From Ophiura sarsii (Eukaryota; Echinodermata; Ophiuroidea; Amphilepidida; Ophiuridae): a DNA stretch of 64,000 nt. The translations under genes were made by a program, and so were the position numbers. The notes under the pieces were generated by a model. That model worked only from the letters and a program-made list of their open reading frames with translations, had not been told where the DNA came from and did no database searches. Of this stretch, positions 20,405 to 31,560 are shown piece after piece. Positions within the stretch are counted from its first letter, which is position 1, and each line of letters starts with the position of its first letter. The stretch lies in NCBI GenBank assembly GCA_035610835.1, contig CM069454.1, positions 1,551,117-1,615,116 of the forward strand, read 5' to 3'.

Positions 20405-21000
20405 TTAGCCAACATACTCTGAAGAGTTGGAGAGAAAGTGTCTGTTAATACGACATTTAAAAGACTGTAGTCCTTCCTCTTGGATGTTGCCAACAACATT
20501 GACTGGAAGACGGTTCCACAGTAGGACAGCTGTATGCCTGAAGCTTCTGTCTAAGCAGCAAGTTCTGGCAGGCGGCAGTGAAAGGGCATGATCTGGCATT
20601 GCAACACTTGAACACGTAGCACGACGATGAACATATGGTGTGGGGAGCAGTGCTGCTAAATCTTGTGGGCAGTGGTTGGTGTGCATTTTGTACAAGACCG
20701 TGGCTGCTGCTACCTGTCGCCGGTGAAGTAGGCTTTTTATGCTGAGATGCGATAGACCAATGATATTGAGTGCCTTCCTTTGGATGTTGTCAAGCTGGCT
20801 TAGGATAGTAGGTGAAGCGCTATACCAGCCTAGTGAAGCATACTCCATTACACTACGGACTTGTGATTTGTACACAGTAGATCTGCCCAATGCCGTCAAT
20901 TTATTTGCAACCTTGCGAAGAGCGCCGAGCTTCTGGCCAGCCCTGGTTGAGACAGCCGAGATGCGTTTGGACCAAGTCAGCTTGCTATCAAATCATGTCA
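20405..21000 (-). pseudogene. 5'-truncated LINE, reverse transcriptase C-terminal region
   Basis: Reading the minus strand from about 21000, an open frame begins without ATG at DSKLTWSKRISAVSTRAG and continues through VYKSQVRSVMEYASLGWYSA, LDNIQRKALNIIGLS and LQHRR-like LLHRRQVAAATVLYKMH. It ends with LLWNRLPVNVVG and a stop at 20405. These are the familiar 'YK..VRS.MEYAS..W', 'LD..QRKAL..IG' and 'LWN.LP' blocks at the C-terminus of non-LTR retrotransposon RTs. The N-terminal RT and endonuclease are missing, so this is a 5'-truncated insertion, relatively well preserved. The clade (I/CR1/Jockey-like) is uncertain. Confidence 0.85.
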
Positions 21001-21312
21001 CGAAAGCCGAATACCGTGTGTAACACGAAAGGATCCGAGCTTCGAACGCGTGACCATAAATATATTTTGATGAAATTAATACAGTCAATAAGAAAACACT
21101 TTCTCCATTGTATTTTTTAGGCATTACATCTGGACTGCAATGGTGTTTTAGAACTTTATATCGTAGCCCATTAACAAGCGCAAATATTAAAACACCTAAA
21201 AAAACTTAATGAATGAAATCAATCATTTTAAAAACTTTGAAGCGATACTGCAGCTTTCAGAAGATAACAAATCAATATCTTGTTTGAGGATTGAAATATT
21301 AAAATATTAAAA

Positions 21313-21529
21313 TAGGAAATAGAGATGATGATTGACTGATTAATCGTTATGTGTTCAACGTTTCAGCATTAGATGGTGTCAACATTTCTACGAATTGAAA
21401 TTAAAAAATACTATTTTTGAATGCCGTCAACTTATCTTTTGAGAGAAAAAAATTATCTGAGGAAAGGTTCATCAGAGGACAAATTAATCTGAAAAAAAGG
21501 ATAAGTAATACTTCATCAGAAGCAGTCAG
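21313..21529 (+). repeat. Direct repeat, right copy
   Basis: Second copy of the repeat at 18405-18641, about 217 bp, lacking a ~20-bp stretch (AAGAAAAGAAGACTAGCG) near its right end. Confidence 0.88.
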
Positions 21530-23104
21530 TTAGGGTCCATATCCAAACTCGCAGTGCTTTTAAAGCATTTTTCTAGCGATTTAAAAGCGCTTTTCCAACG
21601 GTATTTCGTTCTATTGTTAAAAGCATCGGAAAAAGATCGGTGATTAACTAGAAACCTCTCTACTTATCTGGCGTTAACAATAGAACTATTGTAGTACTCT
21701 CGATGGCTGCATTCGTGAAGCAGACAGATCAAAGGCGCAAGGAAGGTTGTGTTATATTCTTTTTACTATAATATAGTATTTCTTAAAGCTTGTGTCGTGT
21801 GATGTTGCGGTTAAAAGTTAAATTAAATCATCTAACTGGATGTCGCAAGGAGTTCTGATACCTTATGCTGCCCTCAACTCGATGGATAGTTACTTTTTAT
21901 GCAGATAATTGGGTGTAAAAGGGGAAAATTCAATCATTGCGCAAATTGACGGGTGTGCGTTACCTTGGTTACGTACACCCGTCGTTTTAGAGCGCCCTCA
22001 ATTGAAACGGGCTCCCGTTCTACAACTGACTGATAATGGGGAATGTGTTTCATACTTACTATATTAATTTCATCAATTTATCCGTTCCGATATGGTATGA
22101 CATACATTGAAAATCGGTAAAAACCTTAATTCACTTTCAGTGTGTTTCAATTGATAAATCTTACACCAAACTTCGAAACTTCTGCTTAAAAAGCAAGGAT
22201 AGTATGAGTATGGGAGCTAACCAAAGTTAAAGTTTGGCCCGCAAATTTGTTTTAGTTTTATTGTGAACGCGACATGCTTTGTAGTATTATGGGACATTGT
22301 GACGTCATAATGATGTCATATGGGGAATATTGGTATTTTGTTTTGTTTGATATCAATGGGAAGCGGAGATTAATGACGTTTTGATCATCTCGTATGATCA
22401 AAACCCACTTTGCTTCAGGAAGTGTTAAATCCCCCTTTTGTTGTCAAGACATCCATACAGTTGCGTTGGTCAACCAGGCGCCATTTCTGCCAAGCCCGCG
22501 AATGTGTCTTTGTTCTCTATTGCATTATGGGTCGCTTTTCTGTCTTGCATCGTAATTCTTGGCCCTAGGGAATCACAACGCTATTTTGTTTCAACGAATC
22601 CAGAAGTCGGAAATGTTTGCAACCTGATCGCCACTGCTTCACGGTCCAAGTAAAAAAACAGGTATAGGATCAGCCTAGCAAAGCAGTAATTTGCTAAATA
22701 ACCTGCTGTAAGGCTTGGTCAAATCTCGCATTATAGGAGTATCCATCTAAAAATTTGATCCGATATCGAATCAAAACAACGCCAAATTTATGCCAGTAAG
22801 TTTAGCCCTGCAATCTGTATTACAATTTGCTGAGGAACTCTAACCAGATTTGTGCATCACCATATTCGAGTATCGAATATCGCAAATTAACTGTGTTTAT
22901 TTTTTCCGACCGGATTGATCCAGAAAATTGCCTGTAATTTTCTGATCCTGTGGAACTTTCGCCAAGTTTATTCTCCAGCTTTTTCTACCGTTCAACGACT
23001 TTGTTGAATTATTAAACAGCTTTGCCATATTTAAAAGGTACTGTGACTGTTTTGGGATTATAAATCGTCTTTTTTAAAGCTCTACGATATTTGTTAGTAT
23101 CACC
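21530..23104. other. No gene; possible 5' end of the DIRS/Ngaro-like element
   Basis: No host gene is recognised. A 13-bp-arm hairpin with one mismatch occurs at 21948-21983 (GACGGGTGTGCGT...ACGTACACCCGTC). The 5' leader or left terminal repeat of the retroelement whose gag starts at 23105 should lie in the right part, but I cannot find its edge. Confidence 0.4.
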
Positions 23105-23358
23105 ATGGCTCCGGGAAAACGTGGCCGTGGGACAAAACGAAAAGCACCTGAAACTGGGTTTTCAGCACCTAGACGAACTCGTCTACAAGCCAAACAAGTT
23201 CTGCTAATCAACCCACCCCAAGACCAACCCCGCCGAGAGGTATACATATCAATCGTGGTGGAGGAGGTAGACAGCAGAGATCAGCGGCGAGATCTAGAGG
23301 AAACGGCAGCAGATCACCTAGCCAGAGTGCGGGGCCAGCGCCAAATTCATCAATAGTC
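23105..23358 (+). pseudogene. DIRS/Ngaro-like gag, 5' fragment
   Basis: An ATG in good context (ATCACCATGG) opens MAPGKRGRGTKRKAPETGFS, a very basic N-terminus like that of DIRS/Ngaro gag proteins. Around 23240 the reading that stays gag-like shifts frame (INRGGGGRQQRSAARSRG, then SPSQSAGPAPNSS). The frame is cut at about 23358 by the fold-back element, and gag sequence resumes at about 27095. The identification rests on composition and on the downstream ORFs. Confidence 0.5.
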
Positions 23359-26300
23359 GGGTCATTTTGTGATTTGACCCCAAAAAATTGCTACAAAAGG
23401 TTTTTCAACTGATTCTGCTTCCAAGTGATATCACTAATGGCCAAAAGAAAGTCCCAAAAAATCTAACTTCCGGAAAGGGGTTATTTTCAAGATGGCGTCC
23501 AAGATGGCCGCCAACATCATAAAATGGCTATAACTCTAGTATTAATCACCCTAGAGATGTAAATTTGGTATTTATTCCTAGGTTTTAGGGTGTGATAAAC
23601 TCATTTAGACTGGTTTCAGGTTTCCTAGACACTCATGTGCACTCTACAACAAAGATGGCATCCAAGATGGCCGCCAATATAATAAAATGGCTATAACTCT
23701 GGTATTAATCACCCTACAGATGTAAATTTTGTATTTATTCCTAGGTTTTAGGGTGTGATAAACTCAATTAGACTGGTTTCAGGTTTCCTAGACACTCATG
23801 TGCACTCTACAACAAAGATGGCGTCCAAGATGGCCGCCAATATCATAAAATGGCTATAACTCTTGTATTAATCACCCTACAGATGTAAATTTTGTATTTA
23901 TTCCTAGGTTTTAGGGTGTGATAAACTCAATCAGACTGGTTCAAAGTTGCCTAGACACTCGGGTGCACTCTACAACAAAGATGGCGTCTAAGATGGCCGC
24001 CAAGATGGGCGCAAATATCATAAAATGGCTATAACTCTGAAAAATAATCACCCTAGAGATGTAAATTTGGTATCTATCCTAGGATTTAGGATGTGGTAAA
24101 CTCAATCAGACTGGTTTAAAGTTTCCTAGACACTCGGGTGCACTCTACAACAAAGATGGCGTCCAAGATGGCCTCCAAGATGGGCGCCAATATCATAAAA
24201 TGGCTATAACTCTGAAAAGTATTAATCACCCCAGAGATGTAAATTTGGTATCTATTCCTAGGTTTTAGGGATAATAAACTCAATCAGATTGGTTTAAAGT
24301 TTCCTAGAGACTCAGGTGCACTCTAAAACAAAGATGGCGTCCAAAATGGCTGCCATTTTGGCAACATTTATTGTTTTCCTTGTTAAAAATCCAATGCACA
24401 CTCAAGATGGTCGCAACATTGTTGAATCTTCTGAGCAACAACAGAGAAGAGGCAGTTGTGTGAGTGTCCAGGCAGCCCTCTTCAGGGATAGCACTGCATG
24501 CCTCGGAAGGGGAAGCCCCTGGAAAAGGTTGGGTAATGAAAGATTGCTCAAATCAATAACCAGACTGGTTCACAGGGGCCAGCTGCGGGTCTTTGTGACA
24601 GCGGTAAAAATACAAACAAAAGTAAAACTAACTTGTCACATGGAATGTGCGAACACTGCTAGATAATGACTCAATAACAGAAAGAAAAACTGCTTTGATA
24701 ACCAAGGAGTTGACAAGATACAACATTGATATTGTCGCTTTACAAGTGAGGATTGGAATGGATCATATTACCTATGAAAGTGTAATTGGTCAATTTGGCA
24801 AAGGGAAAACCCCACTAATGGTGACCTTCTGATGAATTTCTGCATGGAAAGAAACTTGTGTGTTGCCAATACTTTTCTTTCAACCAGAGAAGCATTTCTT
24901 CACTTGGATTTACCATTTGATGAAGCATTTTCATTTACTTGACTACACTGTGACTCGTAGGGCAGATGTCTTTTTAACAAAAGCAATGAGGGGAGCAGAA
25001 TGCTCAACTGACCATTACATGGTACGCTTCCAATTCAGACACCGTCTCCTAGCAATGCACCCAAGAAATTAGATGTCAACAAGTTGAAAGATGAAGAACA
25101 CAAAAGGAAACTTGAAACAGCAATGACAAAATCTCTTCAAGGCAACAAAATCATCTCAGATCCAAATAATGTTGAAGAACAGTGGAATCTCCTTAGGGAA
25201 TCCATCCTCTCAACCGCTATCGAAATATTTGGTCATCCTAAACGAAACAAATCCTGACTGGTTCGAATAACAAGACGACTAACAGAATTCAAGCTTTGTT
25301 GGATCGTTTAAGTAACGGAAGAACATCAAGATGGGCAAGATGACATACCATCAGATGTACTAAAGACTGAATTATTAGATCTATTCAATTCAATACTTGC
25401 TGGCAAAGCGAATGTTTCACTCGGGACTTTAAAGACGCAATGATTGTTACCATTTACAAGAACAAGGGTGACAAAAGTGACTGTCCATAACTGGCAAAAT
25501 CATGGCAAAAATAATCCTTAACCGGCTTAAGATTATCGCAGAAGAGGTACTTCCTGAGAGGCAGTGTGGCTTTGGGGCTGATAGAGCAACCGATGACACG
25601 ATTTTCACTTTAAGGCAACTTCAGAAGAAGGCTGTAGAACAGCAGCAACATTTGTATATATAATAGTCTTTGTTGATTTCTCCAAGGCGTTTGATACGGT
25701 GGACCGAAAAACTCTGTAGGAGGTGCTCAAAGTATACGAATGCCCAGATAGACAAAGATCGAGTTGTTCCATGAGGACATGTTTGGAAAGTTGTCCATTG
25801 GAGGAAATGCTAGTAAGCCTTGCTCCAACTTTGTTTGCTCTGTATCTTGCTGCAGTTTTGGAAACAATGGCTACAAACCTAGACAAGGTAGTGCGCATCA
25901 GGACTCGTTCAGATGAAAAGCTGTTCAATCTGTCAAGACCCGATCAAAGCCTTAACCAAAGTGAGAAAAATATATATCAGGGAGCTGTACTCAGATGATT
26001 CTGCCCTGGTTGCAACTAATGCTGGCGGTATACAAGACATTGTTGACCGCTTTTCTTCGGCTGCCACTTTGTTCGGCCTAAAATAAATGTGTCTAAGACT
26101 TAACCCCTCTTAGTTATGAATGATTGTTTACTTAATCCCATAGGGTAAGGGTGGGAGGGGACAGTGAACTTGGAGTGTGTGATGTTGGGAATGGGATGAG
26201 GGGTATCAAATGAATTCACATACTTTACTACTAGTCTATTTATTTTAAGTGTTTATTTATTGGATTTTAGCCACATTATGATATTGGCGGCCATCTTGGA

Positions 26301-27094
26301 CGCCATCTTGGACGCCATCTTTGTTGTAGAGTGCACCTGAGTATCTAGGAAACTTTAAACCAGTCTGATTGAGTTTACTACACCCTAGAACCTAGGAATA
26401 TATATACCGCATTTACACCTCTATGGTGATTAATACCAGAATTATAGCCATTTTATAATATTGGCGGCCATCTTGGATGTTTAGAGTGCACCTGAGTGTC
26501 TAAGAAACCCTAATTCAGTCTGATTGAGTTTATCACATCCTAAAACCTAGGAATAAATACCAAATGTACATCTCTAGAGTGATTAATACCAGTATTATAG
26601 CCATTTTATGATGTTGGCGGCCATCTTGGACGCCATCTTTGTTGTAGAGTGCACCTGAGTATCTAGGAAACTTTAAACCAGTCTGATTGAGTTTACTACA
26701 CCCTAGAACCTAGGAATATATATACCGCATTTACACCTCTATGGTGATTAATACCAGAATTATAGCCATTTTATAATATTGGCGGCCATCTTGGATGTTT
26801 AGAGTGCACCTGAGTGTCTAAGAAACCCTAATTCAGTCTGATTGAGTTTATCACATCCTAAAACCTAGGAATAAATACCAAATTTACATCTCTAGGCTGA
26901 TCAATACCAGAGTTATAGCCATTTTATGATGTTGGCGGCCATCTTGGACGCCATCTTGAAAATAACCCCTTTCCGGAACTTAGATTTTTTGGGACTTTCT
27001 TGTGGTCATTCCTGATATCACCTGGAAGCAGAATCAGTTGAAAAACCTTTTGTAGCAATTTTTTTGGGGTTGAGGTGCTTTTCATCACAAAATG
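23359..27094. mobile_element. 3.7-kb fold-back element with tandem repeats in its arms
   Basis: Left arm starts CGGGTCATTTTGTGA; the reverse complement occurs at the right edge (TCACAAAATGACCCG). Both arms then share ACCCCAAAAAATTGCTACAA, CAACTGATTCTGCTTCCA and CTTCCGGAAAGGGGTTATTT. They continue into tandem CAAGATGGCGTCCAAGATGG units: six at 23488-24360 (period 162-178 bp) and four in inverse orientation at 26286-26955. The right arm contains a ~316-bp duplication (26322-26565 repeated at 26638-26881). The interior is a LINE relic, not a transposase. Long arms built of tandem repeats resemble Foldback/Galileo-type elements. It interrupts the gag of the surrounding retroelement. No clear target duplication. 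Confidence 0.82.
24630..26100 (+). pseudogene. Decayed LINE (endonuclease and RT) inside the fold-back element
   Basis: Frames shift repeatedly. The start VRTLLDNDSITERKTALITK (about 24645) matches the first block of an AP-type endonuclease, followed by ELTRYNIDIVALQ. Then NLCVANTFLSTREAF-like sequence appears near 24860. The RT core follows: PERQCGFGADRATDDTIFTL near 25555, IIFVDFSKAFDTVDRKTL near 25660-25710, LAPTLFALYLAAVLETMA near 25820 and YSDDSALVATNAG near 25990 (FADD/YADD box changed to YSDD). Stops and frameshifts are frequent, for example before and after the finger domain, so it is dead. It resembles the CR1/L2/RTE-like assemblage; the clade was not determined. Confidence 0.82.
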
Positions 27095-28257
27095 ACCCGC
27101 CTACAAGGGCACAGCGGAATACAAATAGTCATCCGACGGTGAGCCGTGCAGTTGACGGTGGCAACAATGGCGTCGATAATATCATCCACGTTGGCGATGC
27201 AATCGACGCAAACAGGGCTGGTGGAAGCGGCGCTGGGCAGTTTCTGGCTGAAAACCGGTGGAGGAGACGTTCAACATCAGGTGGATTCGCCGAGGAATGC
27301 TCCAAGCCCCAGAAACAACGCGGCTCAAACAGCTGCGGCAAATGTTACTGTACCGCGTCGCCAGTTTGCTTCATTTTTGAATGGTGAGAATCCTGTTCAA
27401 CAGGCTGTTGTTAATGATAATAATCACGTTAACGAGTTTAATAATAATGATCATTCTGTTGCCCCAAATCCAACGTCAAGTTCCGTGGGGCAGCTGGGAA
27501 CTAATTTTTATGACATCCCCACAATGACAAATACCAATAATTCCAATCAGCGAATTAATAATAATAATATTAGTTATGATAGTACTACTAGTACTACTCG
27601 CAATAACAATAACACTACTGCCGGAGGAAATTGTTCTGGTTTTTCCACGGGTGTGAATAGCTATCGCCCACTGACTTCCATATGTAGCCCAATTGGGGAG
27701 GACATTCCGCAATCGGTAAAGGATAATAAGAGGTGACTACATTGATTTTGGGGTACTGATTGATAAAGATTCCGGCCAAAATATTCCATCTGGTGACCTA
27801 TCAGTTAAGGTCAATTCTTTAGGCCAAAATGTTTTTCAAGAAAAGGCTAACACAACCAAGATTCCATCAGTTCATACATGAACAAATGCGGTTTTTTTTT
27901 ATTCGGCAATATACCTAGGTGCCCTCCCTAATCGTGCTCAAGTATGGCCAACTAATCCGCACTGCTGCTTCGCGCTTTGCTGGTTAGGGCTGGCGTGATT
28001 ATGATTTCCGCCAAAGAATGCAGATTCACCCCGAAAACTCTTGGGCCGCTATTTTCTCGGGTCTCAAGGGCACGGTTGGGGCAACTAAAAAAGGGGTGGC
28101 CAAGGTAATTCGTCGGGGGGGGGGGGGGGGGGGTGGTGCCCCAGGTGGAGGCGTCTGCTACGCCTTCAATAGGGGTAACTGTTCCCGCTCGCATTGTAAC
28201 TTCAGACATGTCTGCCAAAAGTGCCTTAAGGGGGGACACGCAGCCAACAAATGTTAA
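27095..28257 (+). pseudogene. DIRS/Ngaro-like gag, 3' part with zinc fingers
   Basis: After the fold-back element the gag frame resumes. It carries a long Asn-rich linker (27400-27650), then ICSPIGEDIPQSVKDNK and YIDFGVLIDKD (about 27680-27770), YLGALPNRAQVWPT (about 27910), WRDYDFRQRMQIHPENSWAA (about 27990-28050) and a poly-Gly stretch from poly-G at 28116-28134. It ends in two zinc-binding motifs. CYAFNRGNCSRSHCNFRH is C-X7-C-X4-C-X3-H, and CQKCLKGGHAANKC is C-X2-C-X4-H-X4-C. A CCCH finger followed by a retroviral-type knuckle is characteristic of gag in DIRS/Ngaro tyrosine-recombinase retroelements. Several frameshifts show decay. Confidence 0.78.
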
Positions 28258-28589
28258 TATATGGTCAAAAAAGACAGGGTAACACCGCCACTTAGAAAAT
28301 CGATTAACACACAACCCTTGGTTACGGGTTAGTAAAACAAATTGGATGTCAGTCTTCCGGCTCTTCAAATTGCATTTGTTGCATTTATAATTCTCCTATA
28401 AACACAGATACATTATCTCGGTTAGAAAATTACAACGATACCGCAGCGGTAATTAAGCTTAGGGAGAGTTTCTCACACGGCTTCAGATTAGGCTTTAAGT
28501 GGGAAAGGTGCAAAAGGGAGGCTATCAACCTTAAGTCAGCTTTAAAAGATCCCGAAAAAGTTGTTGAAAAGATTTCAAAAGAAATCAAA

Positions 28590-29190
28590 TCAGTATATCA
28601 CCTGTAGGCCTAGTACCAAAAGCAGAGGTTGGCAAGGTTAGAATGATTCATCATTTGTCATATCCAGACCGGGGACTCAATAAATGACGGGATCGACAGG
28701 GACATTTACAAGGTTAAATATTCTAGTTTTGATGACGCTATCGCCATAGTAGTTCGGGCGGGGAAGGGGAGCCCTCATGGCTAAGGCAGACATCGATTAC
28801 CAATACATCCAGATGATTTTCAACTCTTAGGCATGAAGGTTCCGGGGCCTGTTTTATGTGGACAAAGCCTTACCTATGGGGCCTCTTGCTCTCCAGCCCT
28901 TTTTGAATTATTTTCTACTTTTTTGGAATGGGTCACTAAGGAGGAGGCGGTTACCGAGGATATATCACATTATTGCGATGATTTTATTTTTGTAGCGCCC
29001 CCCCAAGAGGGCGCAATTTATGCCAACAGTCGGTTAGGTGTTATGAGAATATTTGTAGTGAATTGGGGGTCCTTCTAGCCCATGACAAATCTGTTGGGCC
29101 CACAACCAAGTTAGTGTACTTAGGCCTAGAGATTGATACCATAAAACAGGAAGTGTCTATTCCTAATGAAAAAAACTTGTATCAATAATC
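28590..29190 (+). pseudogene. DIRS/Ngaro-like reverse transcriptase, frameshifted
   Basis: Blocks in order, in shifting frames: GLVPKAEVGKVRMIHHLSYP (about 28605-28665), a DAIAIVVRAGKG block, DFQLLGMKVPGPVLCGQ (about 28815), LTYGASCSPALFELFSTFLE, HYCDDFIFVA with the YxDD catalytic box at 28971-28982, VGPTTKLVYLGLEIDT (about 29095-29140) and IPNEK. 'MIHHLSYP', 'FG.S.SCALFE.FS.FLEW' and 'YLGLEIDT' are diagnostic of the DIRS-type RT group. At least four frameshifts and a damaged first catalytic Asp region make it inactive. Confidence 0.85.
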
Positions 29191-29960
29191 GCAAAGGTTA
29201 GGACGGCTCTCGCCGGTTCTAGTCTCACCCTAAAAGAATTGCAATCACTGATAGGCTCATTGTCATTCGTTTGCAAAGCTTTATCGCCAGGGCGGGCTTT
29301 TTAAGAAGACTAATAGATTTAGTGGGTGGTTCGAAAAAAAACCACGGCTCCGCATAGGACTGCAAAAAGGGGCCAAGTATGATCTCAAAATGTGGCTCAA
29401 TTTTCGGCAAGAGTTTAACGGTCGTGCAATAATCCCAGAACAATTTTGGAGGGATGAATCCGATTTACAGCTGTTCACAGACTCTAGCAGGGGTATCGGG
29501 TTCGGTGGCTCCTTTAGGAGCAAGTGGTTTCAGGGATGGTGGCCTCAGGGGAACGAGGCTCCCAATAAGTCTATCGCTTGGCTGGAATTTTTCCCTGTAG
29601 TGGTGGCAATAACATTATGGGGGATGAATTGAGGGGCAAACGAATTTTGATACGTTCAGACAATGAGGCGGTAGTGACATTAATCAATAAGCAAACGTCA
29701 CATTGTCCAGATAATCGTTAGAATGTTTGTGCATATCACTGTCTGCGCGTCACATTCCGGGCAAGTTTAATGACATAGCTGATTCTTTGTCCCGATTTCA
29801 GATGATCCCCTTTCGGGCACTAGCGCCAGACGCAGAAACTTTATCAGCGCAGGTTCCGCAGTTTTTTTTGGACACTCTAGATTCTGAAGCGCGGAGACTG
29901 ATTGAAGGGTCGCTAGCCAAGACTTCACAGACTACGTATGTAGTAGGGGAATTAGTAGTT
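29191..29960 (+). pseudogene. DIRS/Ngaro-like RNase H and connection region
   Basis: Following the RT: LKELQSLIGSLSFVC-type sequence (about 29230-29275), MWLNFRQEFNGRAIIP (29390), LQLFTDSSRGIGFGGSF with the first RNase H acidic residue in TDSS (about 29470), AWLEFFPVVVAITLWG (29575), then RILIRSDNEAVVTLINKQTS (about 29640-29700). Next come RHIPGKFNDIADSLSRFQ (29745-29800) and FRALAPDAETLS. The arrangement TDS...E...DN.A....N..S...IAD.LSR is that of DIRS elements. A stop after LWGMN and a frameshift near 29720 break the frame. Confidence 0.85.
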
Positions 29961-30807
29961 TGACTGGTTTTCGCACTGAATTGGGCCTTAACGAGGAGTG
30001 GACGGCACCAACACGGCACGTTTTATCTCTTTTTTATCATTGGGAGGACAAGCCCCCTCTACAATTGAGACCTCTGTCTCAGCATCGTCTTAGGTGCATA
30101 AAATAAATGGCTGGGTAGACCCTACAGCTACTTTTATTGTGCAAAAACTGAAGGAAGGCTGCAAACGTCAGAACAGGGGGGTAGATAGTAGATTTCCCAT
30201 TACTCTGAATATTTTAGGCCAGCTGTTACAATCTCTACTTATTATCTGTAGATCTAGCTATGAATGTAGTTTGTTTAGGGCAGCCTTCTGTCGCGCATTT
30301 TTTTGGTTTTCTAAGGGTGGGGGAGTTCACCGCAGTTTCAAAAAAAGGGGAAAGTTTCTCGGACCATTTCAGTCCATGATGCCAAAATAAGCCCAGATCA
30401 ATCCAATATTCAATTACTGATCAGGTTTTCAAAAACTGATCAAAAAGGTGTATCTACTACCATAAATATCTGTCCTGGCAAATATTAATTCTCATGCCTG
30501 ACATTTAGTACCCCTCTTCGCAAACCACTGCAACATTTTTCTTTGCCGTGACACAGGGATTAAAAGTAGCCCAATTATGTGGTTTAGCCGAGGGGTTGGC
30601 AAAACTGGCTGTGTGAGACCTATGTCAATGGTGAATTTTCTTGGGGTTAAGCCCGTTTCAGGTGGCCCTCTATTAATATCCATCTGGGGGTGGGGGGATC
30701 CTTTGACAAGGTTTCAGTTCAGCAGCATCCTTAAGAAAGGAGTCAGGGCTATAGGCCTCTCTCCCCATGATTTCTCCCCACACAGCTTCAGAATTGGCGC
30801 AGCAACG
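29961..30807 (+). pseudogene. DIRS/Ngaro-like tyrosine recombinase, truncated before the catalytic Tyr
   Basis: N-terminal part: GLNEEWTAPTRHVLSLFYHW and INGWVDPTATFIVQKLKEG (about 30105-30160), then RFPITLNILGQLL and CSLFRAAFCRAFF. In another frame FLRVGEFTAVSKKGESF (about 30308) supplies the first conserved Arg. FSKTDQKGVSTTINICPG follows at about 30430-30480. Near the end PHDFSPHSFRIGAAT (30763-30807) gives the H-x-x-R box (HSFR at 30781-30792). The domain stops exactly at 30807, where the next mobile element begins, so the C-terminal Tyr is absent. Multiple frameshifts. Domain order gag-RT-RH-YR without integrase or protease identifies a YR retrotransposon. Confidence 0.85.
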
Positions 30808-31202
30808 TGAATACCGTGATACATGATACCGCATATTTAAGAAACCTCAGACAATGTTAGACAAAAGTGTTCGAACACGTTGAAGGTGTAATGTAAAGTA
30901 TTCCCCCTCTCCCCCTGATCAATGTTGAATCCCACAATTTGCCCACCATCAGCACAGGCCTCGCAACATTGATCGGTGGGGAAGGGGGAGGGATATGAGT
31001 AAGGGGATACTTCAGGCTACCAGAAACAAGTTTTGATTTGCACGTGACTCAAATAGCGTGCCTGTTATGGTCCAATAAGCATGACAATCAGGGTCAGTGT
31101 TCGAACACCTTTGTTCTATGATTGTAGTATAAATAATGCTTGAGATAAGACTTTAATCATTGAACTTGGGAATATTTTAGAAAGACCAGTTTTGTTGAGG
31201 TG

Positions 31203-31560
31203 TTTGAGGCGAGGTTGCATTTGACAAATTAATTTTTAGGGAACGGTCACTTTTATCAACTGTTTTAGCCCATTTCAACGCATAAATACCGTTTAAAGCG
31301 ATACGCATAAGACGCACACGGTGAATGTGTATATAAATGTTGCACCAATAATTATGTGAAGTAAACAATGATATTACTTACAATAATTACGAACTATATA
31401 ACCACATAAATACAGTTAACAAATAAAGAAATACATAAAAAATGGATCAGAAAATAAGGGAAAGAAAGAATGAAAGAACATATTATATAAAGAAATAAAG
31501 AGAGATCGGAAAGGCACCAATGAAAAATTGAAAGTTGAAAAAATGAATGCAATAAATAGA
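31203..31560 (+). repeat. ~360-bp repeat, first copy
   Basis: GAGGTTGCATTTGACAAATT through AATGAATGCAATAAATAGAT recurs at about 32938-33300 with ~94% visible agreement. Both copies carry the TTTAGGGAACGG(T/A)CAC end at the same relative place, so the second copy is probably a partial duplicate of the same element family. Confidence 0.88.

Noticed and set aside
31235..31245. Telomere-like TTTAGGG
   Set aside because: A single occurrence that forms the terminus of an inverted repeat, not a tandem telomeric tract.
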